DNA of 48,276 nt from Candidatus Krumholzibacteriota bacterium (GTDB taxonomy: Bacteria > Krumholzibacteriota > Krumholzibacteriia > LZORAL124-64-63). The notes beneath the pieces were generated by a model. It saw only the letters and a list, made by a program, of their open reading frames with translations, was not told the DNA's origin and did not search any database. Positions within the stretch are counted from its first letter, which is position 1. Each line of letters starts with the position of its first letter. The position numbers were made by a program, and so were the translations under genes. Below, one piece after another: positions 26,004 through 33,939 of the stretch. The DNA lies in NCBI GenBank assembly GCA_024275485.1, contig JAJRZA010000046.1:1-48276 (forward strand). The letters run 5' to 3'.

Positions 26004-26754
26004 GCCTGGCCCGCAACCAGTCGTACCACTGGTCCATGCCTTCGCCGGTGGTGGCTGAAACACGCAGGAATTCAAGTTCGGGATTTACCTGGACGGCCGC
26101 CTTTTCGCACTTGTCCACATCAAAGTCAACATAGGGCAACAAGTCGATTTTGTTGATGATGCAAAGGTCCGATGCAGCGAACATGGTGGGATACTTGAGA
26201 GGCTTGTCGTCGCCTTCGGTGACGCTGATGATGACAACCTTGCTAGCTTCCCCAAGGTCGAACAGGGCGGGGCAAACCAGGTTGCCGACGTTTTCCACCA
26301 TCACGATGGAGTTCTCGGCCGGAGCCAGCTTCTGCAGGGCCTTGCGGACCATTTCGGCATCCAGGTGGCACCCGTGGCCAGTGTTGACCTGCACCACTTC
26401 GGCACCAGTGGCGGCAATGCGGTTGGCGTCTGTCAACGTTTGTTGATCGCCTTCGATGACGCTGATTGGAATATCGGTTTTCAAATGGGTGATGGTGCGT
26501 ACCAGCAGTGTGGTTTTGCCCGATCCCGGCGAAGATACAAGGTTCAAAGCCAGGATGTTTTTGGCCTCGAACCACCCCCGGTTGCGCTGGGCAAGCATAT
26601 TGTTTTGCTGAAGGACATCCTGCTTAATATCTATGGTTCGACCGGAGCCATGGTCGTGGTCATGTGTGTGATCGTGATGATGATGCTCCATCTCGCCGGG
26701 CTTCCGAAAAGTAACCGCATCGGACGGTTGGCCGCACCCACAGGAATCGCACAT
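25996..26754 (-). CDS. hypB: hydrogenase nickel incorporation GTPase HypB
   Basis: A 252-residue GTPase. The N-terminus has CDSCGCG, the high-affinity nickel motif, then a histidine-rich stretch ([12 protein letters not shown], 24-35) that can store nickel. The P-loop SSPGSGKTT is at 74-82, and [13 protein letters not shown] carries the conserved Cys-His of the G-domain metal site; NKIDLLPY is the guanine-specificity motif. It delivers nickel to the large subunit, usually with HypA, which is not encoded in this window. AGAGG precedes the ATG; the nickel-transporter gene is just upstream. Confidence 0.95.
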   Translation of the reverse strand: MCDSCGCGQPSDAVTFRKPGEMEHHHHDHTHDHDHGSGRTIDIKQDVLQQNNMLAQRNRGWFEAKNILALNLVSSPGSGKTTLLVRTITHLKTDIPISVIEGDQQTLTDANRIAATGAEVVQVNTGHGCHLDAEMVRKALQKLAPAENSIVMVENVGNLVCPALFDLGEASKVVIISVTEGDDKPLKYPTMFAASDLCIINKIDLLPYVDFDVDKCEKAAVQVNPELEFLRVSATTGEGMDQWYDWLRARRV

Positions 26755-26811
26755 GTTCGCCTCTTTCGATCAAGTTGTTTCATTCAGGTGGAGGAACCAC
26801 CCAAGCCCATT

Positions 26812-27522
26812 CTACAAGCCCAGAAAGCGAATGGCCAGTCCGCAGGACAAAATTGCCATTCCGGCCAGGGTGTGGGCGAACCGTTCCATTTTTTTCAGGG
26901 GCAACAAGGCCATACCGCGCTCGGCCAGGAAGACCATGGCCACCATGGTGCCCACCGTGACGATGGAAAAAACAGCCGTCACCAGAACCAGTCCACCGGT
27001 GTTGGCCCTGGCCGCTGGATACATCAGAATCGGGATCAACGGTTCGCATGGCCCCAGCACGAAAATTACAAACAGGGCCCAGGGAGTCAGTCCCCGGGTT
27101 TTTTGATCGTGAACATGGGTGTGTGAATGGTGGTGATGGTGCCGGTGGTCGTGAATGGTACCGTCGGCATGGGTATGGCTGTGGGTATGGGGGCGGTTCC
27201 GAAAGGCTTGCCGGGCGCCCCAGGCAGCATAAACCAGTCCAAATGAGATAAGCAACCAGGCTGCGAGTTCACCGCGCATTCCTTCAAGAATTTCCAGTTT
27301 TCCCACGGCGAGGCCCAGGGTAATACCCAGCAGACCCAAGGCAACGGAGCTGAGCACATGGCCAACTCCACAAACGGCTGTGGTCAGTAAAGTGCGTCGC
27401 AACTTCCAGTTACGGGCGCGGCCAATGACAACAAAGGGCAGATAATGATCAGGGCCGGCGATGGTGTGCACGAAACCAATGGATGCGGCTGTGGCGGCGA
27501 GGAGGCCCAGTTCCGATGTCAT
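26812..27522 (-). CDS. NicO/UreH-type nickel (cobalt) transporter
   Basis: A 236-residue membrane protein with about six hydrophobic segments. HTIAGPDHYLPF near the N-terminus (H19, D25, H26) and GVGHVLSSVALG in the second segment are metal-binding signatures of NicO/RcnA/UreH-type transporters. A cytosolic or periplasmic loop has some 16 histidines (from THSHTHADG to HVHD), a nickel-binding feature. It heads the hyp operon, 57 bases before hypB, so nickel supply for the hydrogenase is the likely role. Export rather than import cannot be excluded from sequence alone. Confidence 0.85.
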   Translation of the reverse strand: MTSELGLLAATAASIGFVHTIAGPDHYLPFVVIGRARNWKLRRTLLTTAVCGVGHVLSSVALGLLGITLGLAVGKLEILEGMRGELAAWLLISFGLVYAAWGARQAFRNRPHTHSHTHADGTIHDHRHHHHHSHTHVHDQKTRGLTPWALFVIFVLGPCEPLIPILMYPAARANTGGLVLVTAVFSIVTVGTMVAMVFLAERGMALLPLKKMERFAHTLAGMAILSCGLAIRFLGL

Positions 27523-27563
27523 GGTCAGACTCCAAGGGAAGGGAACAGATACTTACTCGATCC

Positions 27564-27579
27564 TGATATAAAAATATCA
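27564..27579 (-). promoter_or_regulatory. AT-rich palindrome upstream of the nickel-transporter/hyp operon
   Basis: TGATAT-AAAA-ATATCA is a perfect 6+4+6 inverted repeat about 45 bases before the transporter start. It is in the right place for a metal- or redox-responsive operator, but it does not match the known NikR or Fur consensus well. Confidence 0.4.
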
Positions 27580-27611
27580 TCTTTTTCCTGAGAGTCTACG
27601 ACCAATTGGAG

Positions 27612-28769
27612 TTAGAACGCCTCTCCAAGTGACAAATAGAAACCAGAATCCCCATTTCCAAATCCGAAATCAATCCTGATATTGACCCGTTCGTTGGGAT
27701 CAAGCATATACCTGAGCCCAAAACCTGCAGACCAAAGTTCTCCACCGAGAGTCAGTTTCCCGGGGGAAGGGGCGACATCTCCAATTCCGGCAAAAACCAC
27801 TGCTCCCAAGGGGCCCCACAATCGACTGCGTCTCATTTCCAGTCGCCCGAGAGCCCTGGTCTTATCCATAAACAAACTGCCCCGGTACCCCCGCAAGCCA
27901 TCATTGCCACCAAGCCTCGGCATGGCAAAAAATGGGGCCTCTCCTTCAAGACGGGTTGTCAGGTATTGACCGGCGAGAACTGTGTATTCCCCCAAGGGCC
28001 AATACCCCCGCAGGTCCAAGGTGTATTCCTGGTAGGTGTAGTCGCTGCCCAAATCAGTGCCGCCGAAGCGGGCGCCCGCCCACAACAGCCAACCTTGATC
28101 AGGGGCCCAGGTGTTGTCCCGGGAGTCCATCAGTAAAGAGGGTCCCAATCCTGAAAGCCAGGAGGTTTCGCTGCCGAGAATGTTGCCTTGGCCGAGTTGT
28201 CCGTCGGGGTCGGTTTCACTCAAACCATGTTTAACTACTTGATAACTCCCGCCCAGTCGCCAGTTATGCCATATCCGGCGGTTGTAATAGAGGTCCAGCC
28301 CCAAATTCTCGGAAGTGAAACTCTCTTCCTGGTCAAGGCTGACCGCGCGCCCAATGCCGTAAAACTGGTCGGGAAATTTGAAGAAATGAGGCACCAGATT
28401 CAAGGCATTGCGGTCCTGGTCCCAATTCAAACTCAAGCCAAGGTAGACCAGGATCTGGTTCTTCAGGGTGTAGATGAAAACGGGGCTGAAAACCGACGGT
28501 CGGGAATCGGCATACTCGGGTTCCAGATAGAAAAAACGCAGAACTGTTCCGCCGAGCATCAGGCCGGTGTCCGGGGTGTAGCCAAGAATGGGCAGCAGGA
28601 CCGTGTTGCCGGAATGGGCCAAACTGTCGGAAGCCGCGGTGGCTGTCAGGGCGTTGTCCAGGCGTTCTTTTTTGGCGGCATTCTGAGTTAGCCCGCTACT
28701 TGGTTGCAAAAGGCAAAGGCAACCAGCGATCAGAACGGTTCGAAGTCTTGGGATGGCAAATTTCAACAC
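27612..28769 (-). CDS. BamA/TamA (Omp85)-like outer-membrane protein
   Basis: A 385-residue protein starting at a GTG with AGGTG upstream; the first 25 residues are a signal peptide. It lacks recognisable POTRA domains and consists mainly of strands of a 16-stranded barrel. GLRGYRG near residue 295 matches the (V/I)RGF/Y-type loop motif of the Omp85 superfamily, and YLSLGEAF ends the last strand. It is therefore a short 'surface antigen D15' type barrel. The substrate is unknown. It is divergent from the penicillin-acylase-like gene, 249 bases away. Confidence 0.8.
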   Translation of the reverse strand: MLKFAIPRLRTVLIAGCLCLLQPSSGLTQNAAKKERLDNALTATAASDSLAHSGNTVLLPILGYTPDTGLMLGGTVLRFFYLEPEYADSRPSVFSPVFIYTLKNQILVYLGLSLNWDQDRNALNLVPHFFKFPDQFYGIGRAVSLDQEESFTSENLGLDLYYNRRIWHNWRLGGSYQVVKHGLSETDPDGQLGQGNILGSETSWLSGLGPSLLMDSRDNTWAPDQGWLLWAGARFGGTDLGSDYTYQEYTLDLRGYWPLGEYTVLAGQYLTTRLEGEAPFFAMPRLGGNDGLRGYRGSLFMDKTRALGRLEMRRSRLWGPLGAVVFAGIGDVAPSPGKLTLGGELWSAGFGLRYMLDPNERVNIRIDFGFGNGDSGFYLSLGEAF

Positions 28770-28843
28770 GGAGACACCTGTCCTGGCTTTTTATTTGGGC
28801 ATTGATTGAGGAATTCGAGGTTGTTCCACCCAGGGGAAACAAC

Positions 28844-28885
28844 TTAGAATTCAACTTCAGACGGCCATCCGTCAATTAGAATTCA
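28844..28885. promoter_or_regulatory. direct repeats flanking a hairpin in a divergent promoter region
   Basis: TTAGAATTCA occurs at 28844-28853 and again at 28876-28885, exactly 32 bases apart (about three helical turns). Between them is GACGG-CCAT-CCGTC (28860-28873). This looks like an operator cluster for the divergent Omp85-like and penicillin-acylase-like genes; the regulator is unknown. Confidence 0.45.
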
Positions 28886-29018
28886 CCAGAGAGCCATTCT
28901 GTTTACGACAAATAACAGGTATGGTAGTTTGTCCAAAACTAGAAGATTCACCAAATCAGCAGACTGATTTCATGCCCCGCCATAAGAATTTTTCTGTTTC
29001 TTTCCCTGGGAGACAAAT

Positions 29019-31418
29019 GTGTTCAAAAAGTTGCCTCGTATTCTCTGGATAATCTTAAGACCCTTGTTGACCATTGTCCTGGTGATTTTTCTAGTGGGCA
29101 GTTGTGCCCTGCGTGGCAGCCAGGCCAAGCTCAAGGGGACCGTTCTGCTGAAAGGCCTGACCCAACAGGTCATAGTCAATCGTGATGCGTTGGGAGTGCC
29201 GGACATCAAGGCCCAAAGTCGTCTGGACGCGGCCCGGGCTCTGGGCTATCTCCACGCCCAGGAGCGATTTTTTCAGATGGATCTGCAACGTCGTGGTGCC
29301 GCCGGGGAATTGTCCGCCTTGTTGGGCTCCGCCTTGCTTGTGATGGACCGCGATGTGCGCCGTCATCGTTTTCGGGATCGCGCCGAAGCCGTTGTGGGGG
29401 CAGCAAAAAAACAGGACCTGGAAATACTAGACGCCTACACCGTTGGTGTGAACAGCGGCCTTTCCGACCTGAAAGTCCGTCCTTTTGAATACATTTTTTT
29501 ACGCCAAAAGCCAGAGCCCTGGCAACCCACCGATTCCATCCTCACCTTGTACGCCATGTTCCTGGACCTGAGTCTGGATATAGCCAAAACCGAAGAAATA
29601 TGGGCTACGGTGCGAGACAATATGTCGCCCACCATGACCGAGTTTTTTCTGCCCAGGGGCAATCGCTGGGAAGCACCTTTGCAATCCGAACCGGTAACCG
29701 GGGTTGTCTTGCCAGACTCAACTGGTTTCGATATCCGCCAATGGGAATACGATACTCGCCCCGAAGATGAACACAGCAGCAACCTGAATATCCCCCGCCA
29801 GGATCTGGCCGGCAGCAACAACTGGGCGGTGGCCGGTGCGTTGACCGGCCACGGCGGCGCCATCCTGGCCAACGACATGCACCTGGGTCTTGGTCTGCCC
29901 AATATCTGGTATCGGGCGCGCATGAGTTGGCCCGAAGAGGGGCATGCACGCAGCGTGGTGGGCGTCACCCTGCCCGGAACCCCCTCGTTGATCGCCGGCA
30001 GCAATGGCCAGATCGCCTGGGGTTTTACCAACAGTTATGGCGATTGGGCCGATCTGGTGATTCTGGAATTTGATCCGGAAAACCCCTCTCGCTACCGCAC
30101 ACCCGATGGTTGGAAGAATCTCGATCACCGGGTGGAAATCATCGAGGTATCGGATGCAAAACCCGATACCCTGTTGTTTGCTGAAACCATCTGGGGACCG
30201 ATTTGGACCACCGATACCAAAGGCCGACAATTGGCCCTGCGGTGGACCGCGCACGATATCGAAGCGGCCAACATCAACCTGCTCGACCTCGAGTCGGCCG
30301 GTAATGTTGACGAGGCCATGGCCGTGGCCGCAGCCGTGGGTATGTCCCAGCAAAACCTGGTTTGCGCCGACGATCAGGGCCGCATTGCCTGGACCATCGC
30401 CGGTCCCATTCCCAACCGGGTGGGCTGGGATGGCCGCCTGCCGGTGTCCTGGGCGGACGGAACCTGTCGCTGGGATGGTTATCGCGATCCTGCCGACCAG
30501 CCACGCATCGTGGATCCGGAAGAAGGCCGGTTGTGGACAGCTAACAACCGCGTGACCGCCGGTTACGACCTGGCTGTGATAGGTGATGGTGGATATGGAC
30601 TGGGCGCCCGAGCCCGGCAAATTCGCGACGATCTGCGCGCCCTCGATCGTCCCCTTGAAAAAGATATGCTGGCGGTTCAACTGGATGACCGGGCCCTGAT
30701 GATGGGTGAATGGCGAGACATGATCCTGGAGGTCATGAGGCGCCATCCACCTGAAAGTGGAACCGCCAGGGCCGATTTTCTAAAGGTTGTGCGGGATGAT
30801 TGGACCGGCCGCGCCGAACCCTCTTCGGTGGCCTACCGTTTGGTCAGTACTTTCAGTTACGTTTGTGTGGATCGCGTTCATGGGTTGCTGCTGAGGCGGT
30901 TGACTCGGGGGCATCCTGATTTCCGCTCCAGTTGGTTGCCCTATCGTCACGCCGTGACCTGGGAAGTTCTGGCCACCCGCCCGGCCCACTTGCTGCCGCC
31001 CTGGAACAAGGACTGGGATGAGTTGTTGCTGCAGGCGGTGGATCGAACCATGGACAACCTTGGCCTACCCGAAGTGGATTTGAACGACTGCACCTGGGGT
31101 GCCATAAATACCGTGGTGGTGGCGCACCCGTTTACGCGGTTTGTTCCTCAATTGTCTCGGTGGTTGTCGGCACCACCGAAGGCCTTGCCGGGTGCTTCTT
31201 TCATGCCCAGGGTGCAGCATCGTCGCAGTGGAGCGAGCCAGCGAATGGTTGTCTCGCCGGGTAAGGAGGAGTTGGGGATTTTTCACATGCCGGGTGGGCA
31301 GAGTGGGCATCCCTTGTCGCCGTTCTTTTTGGCTGGGCATGAAGATTGGGAAGATGGGGCGGCTACGCCGTTGTTGCCTGGGGCGGTGAAGTATCGGTTG
31401 ATTTTGGTGGGTGAGTGA
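29019..31418 (+). CDS. penicillin acylase family (Ntn) amidohydrolase
   Basis: A 799-residue precursor starting at GTG (29019) with GGGAG upstream. A hydrophobic N-terminus (about 10-27) ends in VGSC, so it may be a lipoprotein (C29) or use a normal signal. NRDALGVPDI and YLHAQERFFQMDLQRR are typical alpha-chain motifs. GSNNWAV with S266 marks the autocatalytic cut and nucleophile of the beta chain; ILANDMHL follows as in the family. Such enzymes cleave amides: penicillins, acyl-homoserine lactones, or other N-acyl compounds; the substrate here is unknown. It should act in the periplasm. It is monocistronic. Confidence 0.9.
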   Translation: MFKKLPRILWIILRPLLTIVLVIFLVGSCALRGSQAKLKGTVLLKGLTQQVIVNRDALGVPDIKAQSRLDAARALGYLHAQERFFQMDLQRRGAAGELSALLGSALLVMDRDVRRHRFRDRAEAVVGAAKKQDLEILDAYTVGVNSGLSDLKVRPFEYIFLRQKPEPWQPTDSILTLYAMFLDLSLDIAKTEEIWATVRDNMSPTMTEFFLPRGNRWEAPLQSEPVTGVVLPDSTGFDIRQWEYDTRPEDEHSSNLNIPRQDLAGSNNWAVAGALTGHGGAILANDMHLGLGLPNIWYRARMSWPEEGHARSVVGVTLPGTPSLIAGSNGQIAWGFTNSYGDWADLVILEFDPENPSRYRTPDGWKNLDHRVEIIEVSDAKPDTLLFAETIWGPIWTTDTKGRQLALRWTAHDIEAANINLLDLESAGNVDEAMAVAAAVGMSQQNLVCADDQGRIAWTIAGPIPNRVGWDGRLPVSWADGTCRWDGYRDPADQPRIVDPEEGRLWTANNRVTAGYDLAVIGDGGYGLGARARQIRDDLRALDRPLEKDMLAVQLDDRALMMGEWRDMILEVMRRHPPESGTARADFLKVVRDDWTGRAEPSSVAYRLVSTFSYVCVDRVHGLLLRRLTRGHPDFRSSWLPYRHAVTWEVLATRPAHLLPPWNKDWDELLLQAVDRTMDNLGLPEVDLNDCTWGAINTVVVAHPFTRFVPQLSRWLSAPPKALPGASFMPRVQHRRSGASQRMVVSPGKEELGIFHMPGGQSGHPLSPFFLAGHEDWEDGAATPLLPGAVKYRLILVGE

Positions 31419-31718
31419 ATGGGAACTGGTGGTTTGTCCTCCGGCGAAAGTTCCCGCCGGCGGGAACAGATTCCTCAACCGTCTCAAACTGTGATCTCTA
31501 CCATGGCACAAACGATCCTGAAAATGCATCCATCGTTCTCTTCGAGCCGTTCGTCGGGGACCCTGAAGTTTCTTTCCTTCAAAAAATGGAAGGGAGCCAC
31601 CTTAACACATGAACCAAATTTTTGGGACCATCTCACTCCTCTTTGGGGATTTTACACCCTGACTGCTAACACAGTTAGAAATACACGCTCCGGGAACATT
31701 GGATCTCCCGCCACACTC
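31419..31718. other. gene-free stretch between convergent genes
   Basis: These 300 bases hold no convincing gene. An 18-base perfect palindrome, GTTCCCGCCGGCGGGAAC, is at 31450-31467, and a short inverted repeat CTAAC-ACA-GTTAG is near 31664-31676. Neither is followed by a T run, so no terminator is called. Confidence 0.5.
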
Positions 31719-32573
31719 CTAGCAGGAGGGGTCAATCCAATCCCCATAAAGCTCCGGCCTGCGATCCCTGAGAAAAAGCCGCCGGGCATTGGATTGGGCA
31801 ACCTGCTCCAAATCCAACTGGCAATGCAAAATCTCATCAGTGCCTTCGTGCGCCCTGGCCAAAACTTCCCCATTGGGCGCACACACGAACGACTCCCCTG
31901 CAAAAACCAGATTCTCTTCCTCCCCAACCCGGTTGCAAAGGGCGGTGAAATATCCGTTGTGGAAGGCGGTTACCTGCATTTCGGCTTCGTACAGCCCTTC
32001 TGGCCATTCACCCACGGATCCGGCCTGGGGTATGAAAACCACCTCGGCTCCCTGGACCGCCAGTGCCCGCATGTATTCCGGATAATGCCGATCGTAGCAG
32101 ATGGCCACCCCGAGGCGTCCGAAGCGGGTATCATACACCGGAACTCCTTTGTCACCCGGAGTGTAATAGCCCTGTTCATGAAAGAATTCATACTCGGTAA
32201 TATGAACCATGCGGGTGATGCCAAGCAGTTTTCCGTCAGCATCGATGACGGGGGATGAGTCGAAGGTTGGGCCGGGATTATCCGGATTATCCGGATTACC
32301 GGGGCCCTGTTCAAAGACATTCAGCACGATGACCACGCCCAATTCAGCGGCCAAGGCGCAGAAGGCTTCAGTCGTAGGGCCGGGAATCGATTCGGCCCGC
32401 TGCAGGTTCTCCAAGGTGGCTGGAACCTGAGGGTAAAAACGGTCGAAAGCCAACTCGGCGAAGGCGATGACCTGGGCGCCGTCGGCTGCCGCCTTGCGGG
32501 CCGCAGATAATCCGCGGGCCCGGTTGGCTTCCCGGTCCCAGGTGGCGTGCTGTTGGATGAGGGCAATTTTCAT
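31719..32573 (-). CDS. nitrilase-superfamily (carbon-nitrogen hydrolase) protein with altered catalytic Lys
   Basis: A 284-residue protein resembling N-carbamoylputrescine amidase-type enzymes. Catalytic E40 (AFAEL) and C159 (VAICYDRHYPE) are present, as is the structural E133 (HEQGYYTPGD). However, the usual catalytic lysine in (Y)RK(S/M)HIP is a methionine: the sequence reads TRMVHI with M122 at the lysine position. It may therefore have changed chemistry or be inactive. A small repeat NPDNPDNPG (92-101) lies before the conserved TFDSSPVI and comes from a 9-base tandem repeat. The ATG overlaps the stop of the asparaginase-like gene by four bases. Confidence 0.85.
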   Translation of the reverse strand: MKIALIQQHATWDREANRARGLSAARKAAADGAQVIAFAELAFDRFYPQVPATLENLQRAESIPGPTTEAFCALAAELGVVIVLNVFEQGPGNPDNPDNPGPTFDSSPVIDADGKLLGITRMVHITEYEFFHEQGYYTPGDKGVPVYDTRFGRLGVAICYDRHYPEYMRALAVQGAEVVFIPQAGSVGEWPEGLYEAEMQVTAFHNGYFTALCNRVGEEENLVFAGESFVCAPNGEVLARAHEGTDEILHCQLDLEQVAQSNARRLFLRDRRPELYGDWIDPSC

Positions 32574-33073
32574 GGGGTCTCCTTGATCTCTTCAAAAATC
32601 CCGGCATCCCGATTCTTCCGCACATTGTCCCAGTCAAAATACCGCCCATTCATGGCTATATAGACCCCGGCCGGCAAACTCTGGGCAAACGCCAAGGAGC
32701 TGCCCAAATTGAACAACCCATCACTGCTGCCAAATGCATAGGGAATCATCGCTCCGGTAAGAACAATCGTCTTGTCGGTAATATTTTCGCCCAACATCCG
32801 AGCCGTTTCTTCCATGGTATCGGTGCCATGAGTTATCACGATGGCCTCACGCGGGCATTTGCGGCATTGGGTGAGGATGGCCTGGCGGTCTTCGTCATCC
32901 ATTTCAAGGCTGTCGATCATCATCAAGGTGCGCACTTCCACGTCGAGCAGGCTGCGACCCAGATGGAGCATGTCGCGCAGGTGAGTGTCTTTGAAGTAGA
33001 GAGTCCCGTTGCGCTCGTTGTATTCCTTGTCGAAAGTACCGCCGGTGATGAAGAGGCGAATGGGCTGGTTCAT
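32570..33073 (-). CDS. single-domain asparaginase/glutaminase-like protein
   Basis: A 167-residue protein; the ATG at 33073 has AGGAG seven bases upstream and gives the normal start IRLFITGGTFDK, so the longer frame from 33112 is rejected. TGGTFD and HGTDTMEETA are the two threonine motifs of the asparaginase N-terminal domain. The second domain of ordinary L-asparaginases (about 330 residues) is missing, which is known for a group of short asparaginase-domain proteins. It is cytoplasmic. It lies between a HAD-like gene and a nitrilase-like gene, suggesting joint action on an amide or amino-acid derivative; this is inference. Confidence 0.85.
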   Translation of the reverse strand: MNQPIRLFITGGTFDKEYNERNGTLYFKDTHLRDMLHLGRSLLDVEVRTLMMIDSLEMDDEDRQAILTQCRKCPREAIVITHGTDTMEETARMLGENITDKTIVLTGAMIPYAFGSSDGLFNLGSSLAFAQSLPAGVYIAMNGRYFDWDNVRKNRDAGIFEEIKETP

Positions 33074-33111
33074 GATCAACTCCTGAATTAATCCTGCCGA
33101 AACCTGTGACA

Positions 33112-33756
33112 CTAGATAAGGATCACCAATCGGTCCCCATCCAGCAAAGCATGTTGGTAGACCATCAAACTAAAATCAAAGCCGGTGTGGCAGTTCCAGG
33201 CCTTGATCACCCGGCCTCCTTGCAAATCCCCCATCAACTCGGGCGCCGGATCGGAATTTTCGGCGAGGCGATGGAAGGCCTCAGGGAAGGTACCACCCTG
33301 TTTGCGCAGGATTTTGAGCAAAAAGCTGATCATGCCCGCGTTGACCACTTCGCCGTTTTGGTTGAACAGGATGGTGACAATCAGGTCGGTATCCGAAGGC
33401 AGATCCGCGCGAAGCCGGTCGCCGATGGCAATGCTGCATTCGGCCTGACCGCCAATTTTCTTCAGGATTGTTCCGTAGGGTTTACCCAAAGGGGTATACA
33501 AATCGCCAAAAACATCTTCAAAAAAAGGCAATAGTCCAAAGCCGGACAATAGATTGCGGGCGTTTTGGGTTTCGTCTCCAGTGGTCACTACCAGGCGGAA
33601 ATCCTTACCCATCTCCGGCAAAAACTCCTCGCTGCCTGGCAAAGTGCTTACCCGGCCGGTCAGGGAGTCGAACGGGATGAGTGTGCCCGCCATGTCCCAT
33701 AGCAGCACACCGGAGCTATTGCAGGGGTTATTTGTGCTATACTTGGTATCTGGCAT
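33112..33756 (-). CDS. HAD-like hydrolase with D-x-A-G-T motif
   Basis: About 214 residues from the ATG at 33756 (the ribosome-binding site is weak; the frame is open upstream but non-typical). Motif I reads LLWDMAGTLIPFD: the nucleophile D21 is present but the general acid/base aspartate is A23, as in phosphonatase-type HAD proteins (DxAGT) rather than phosphatases (DxDGT). Motif II is VVTTGD, motif III the lysine in LGKPYG, motif IV AIGDRLRADL. An unusual C-terminus (from about 165) may be a separate small domain. It heads an operon with the asparaginase-like and nitrilase-like genes. Substrate unknown. Confidence 0.7.
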   Translation of the reverse strand: MPDTKYSTNNPCNSSGVLLWDMAGTLIPFDSLTGRVSTLPGSEEFLPEMGKDFRLVVTTGDETQNARNLLSGFGLLPFFEDVFGDLYTPLGKPYGTILKKIGGQAECSIAIGDRLRADLPSDTDLIVTILFNQNGEVVNAGMISFLLKILRKQGGTFPEAFHRLAENSDPAPELMGDLQGGRVIKAWNCHTGFDFSLMVYQHALLDGDRLVILI

Positions 33757-33895
33757 GATGTTGGCTTTCAGGAAAACTCCTGACAAGGCCGGGCTGCAGT
33801 TCTCACTTGCATCCGGGACGAAATCGGAGTTTGATGTTAACGGATTAACCGGTTTAGCCGCCAACACTGGGGGAGGCGGAACCAATCGCAGTGAA

Positions 33896-33923
33896 ATTAT
33901 ACCCGATTTTCTGGGATTCACAA
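33896..33923 (-). promoter_or_regulatory. candidate promoter for the HAD/asparaginase-like/nitrilase-like operon
   Basis: On the minus strand TTGTGA (33923-33918), a 16-base spacer and a perfect TATAAT (33901-33896). It would give a leader of about 130 bases before the ATG at 33756. It overlaps the upstream region of the divergent DUF6588 gene. Confidence 0.5.
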
Positions 33924-33939
33924 ACAGAGGGAGTGGAAA

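Noticed and set aside
32272-32302. Short tandem repeat considered as a CRISPR-like array
   Set aside because: The unit is 9 bases, without spacers and inside a coding gene.
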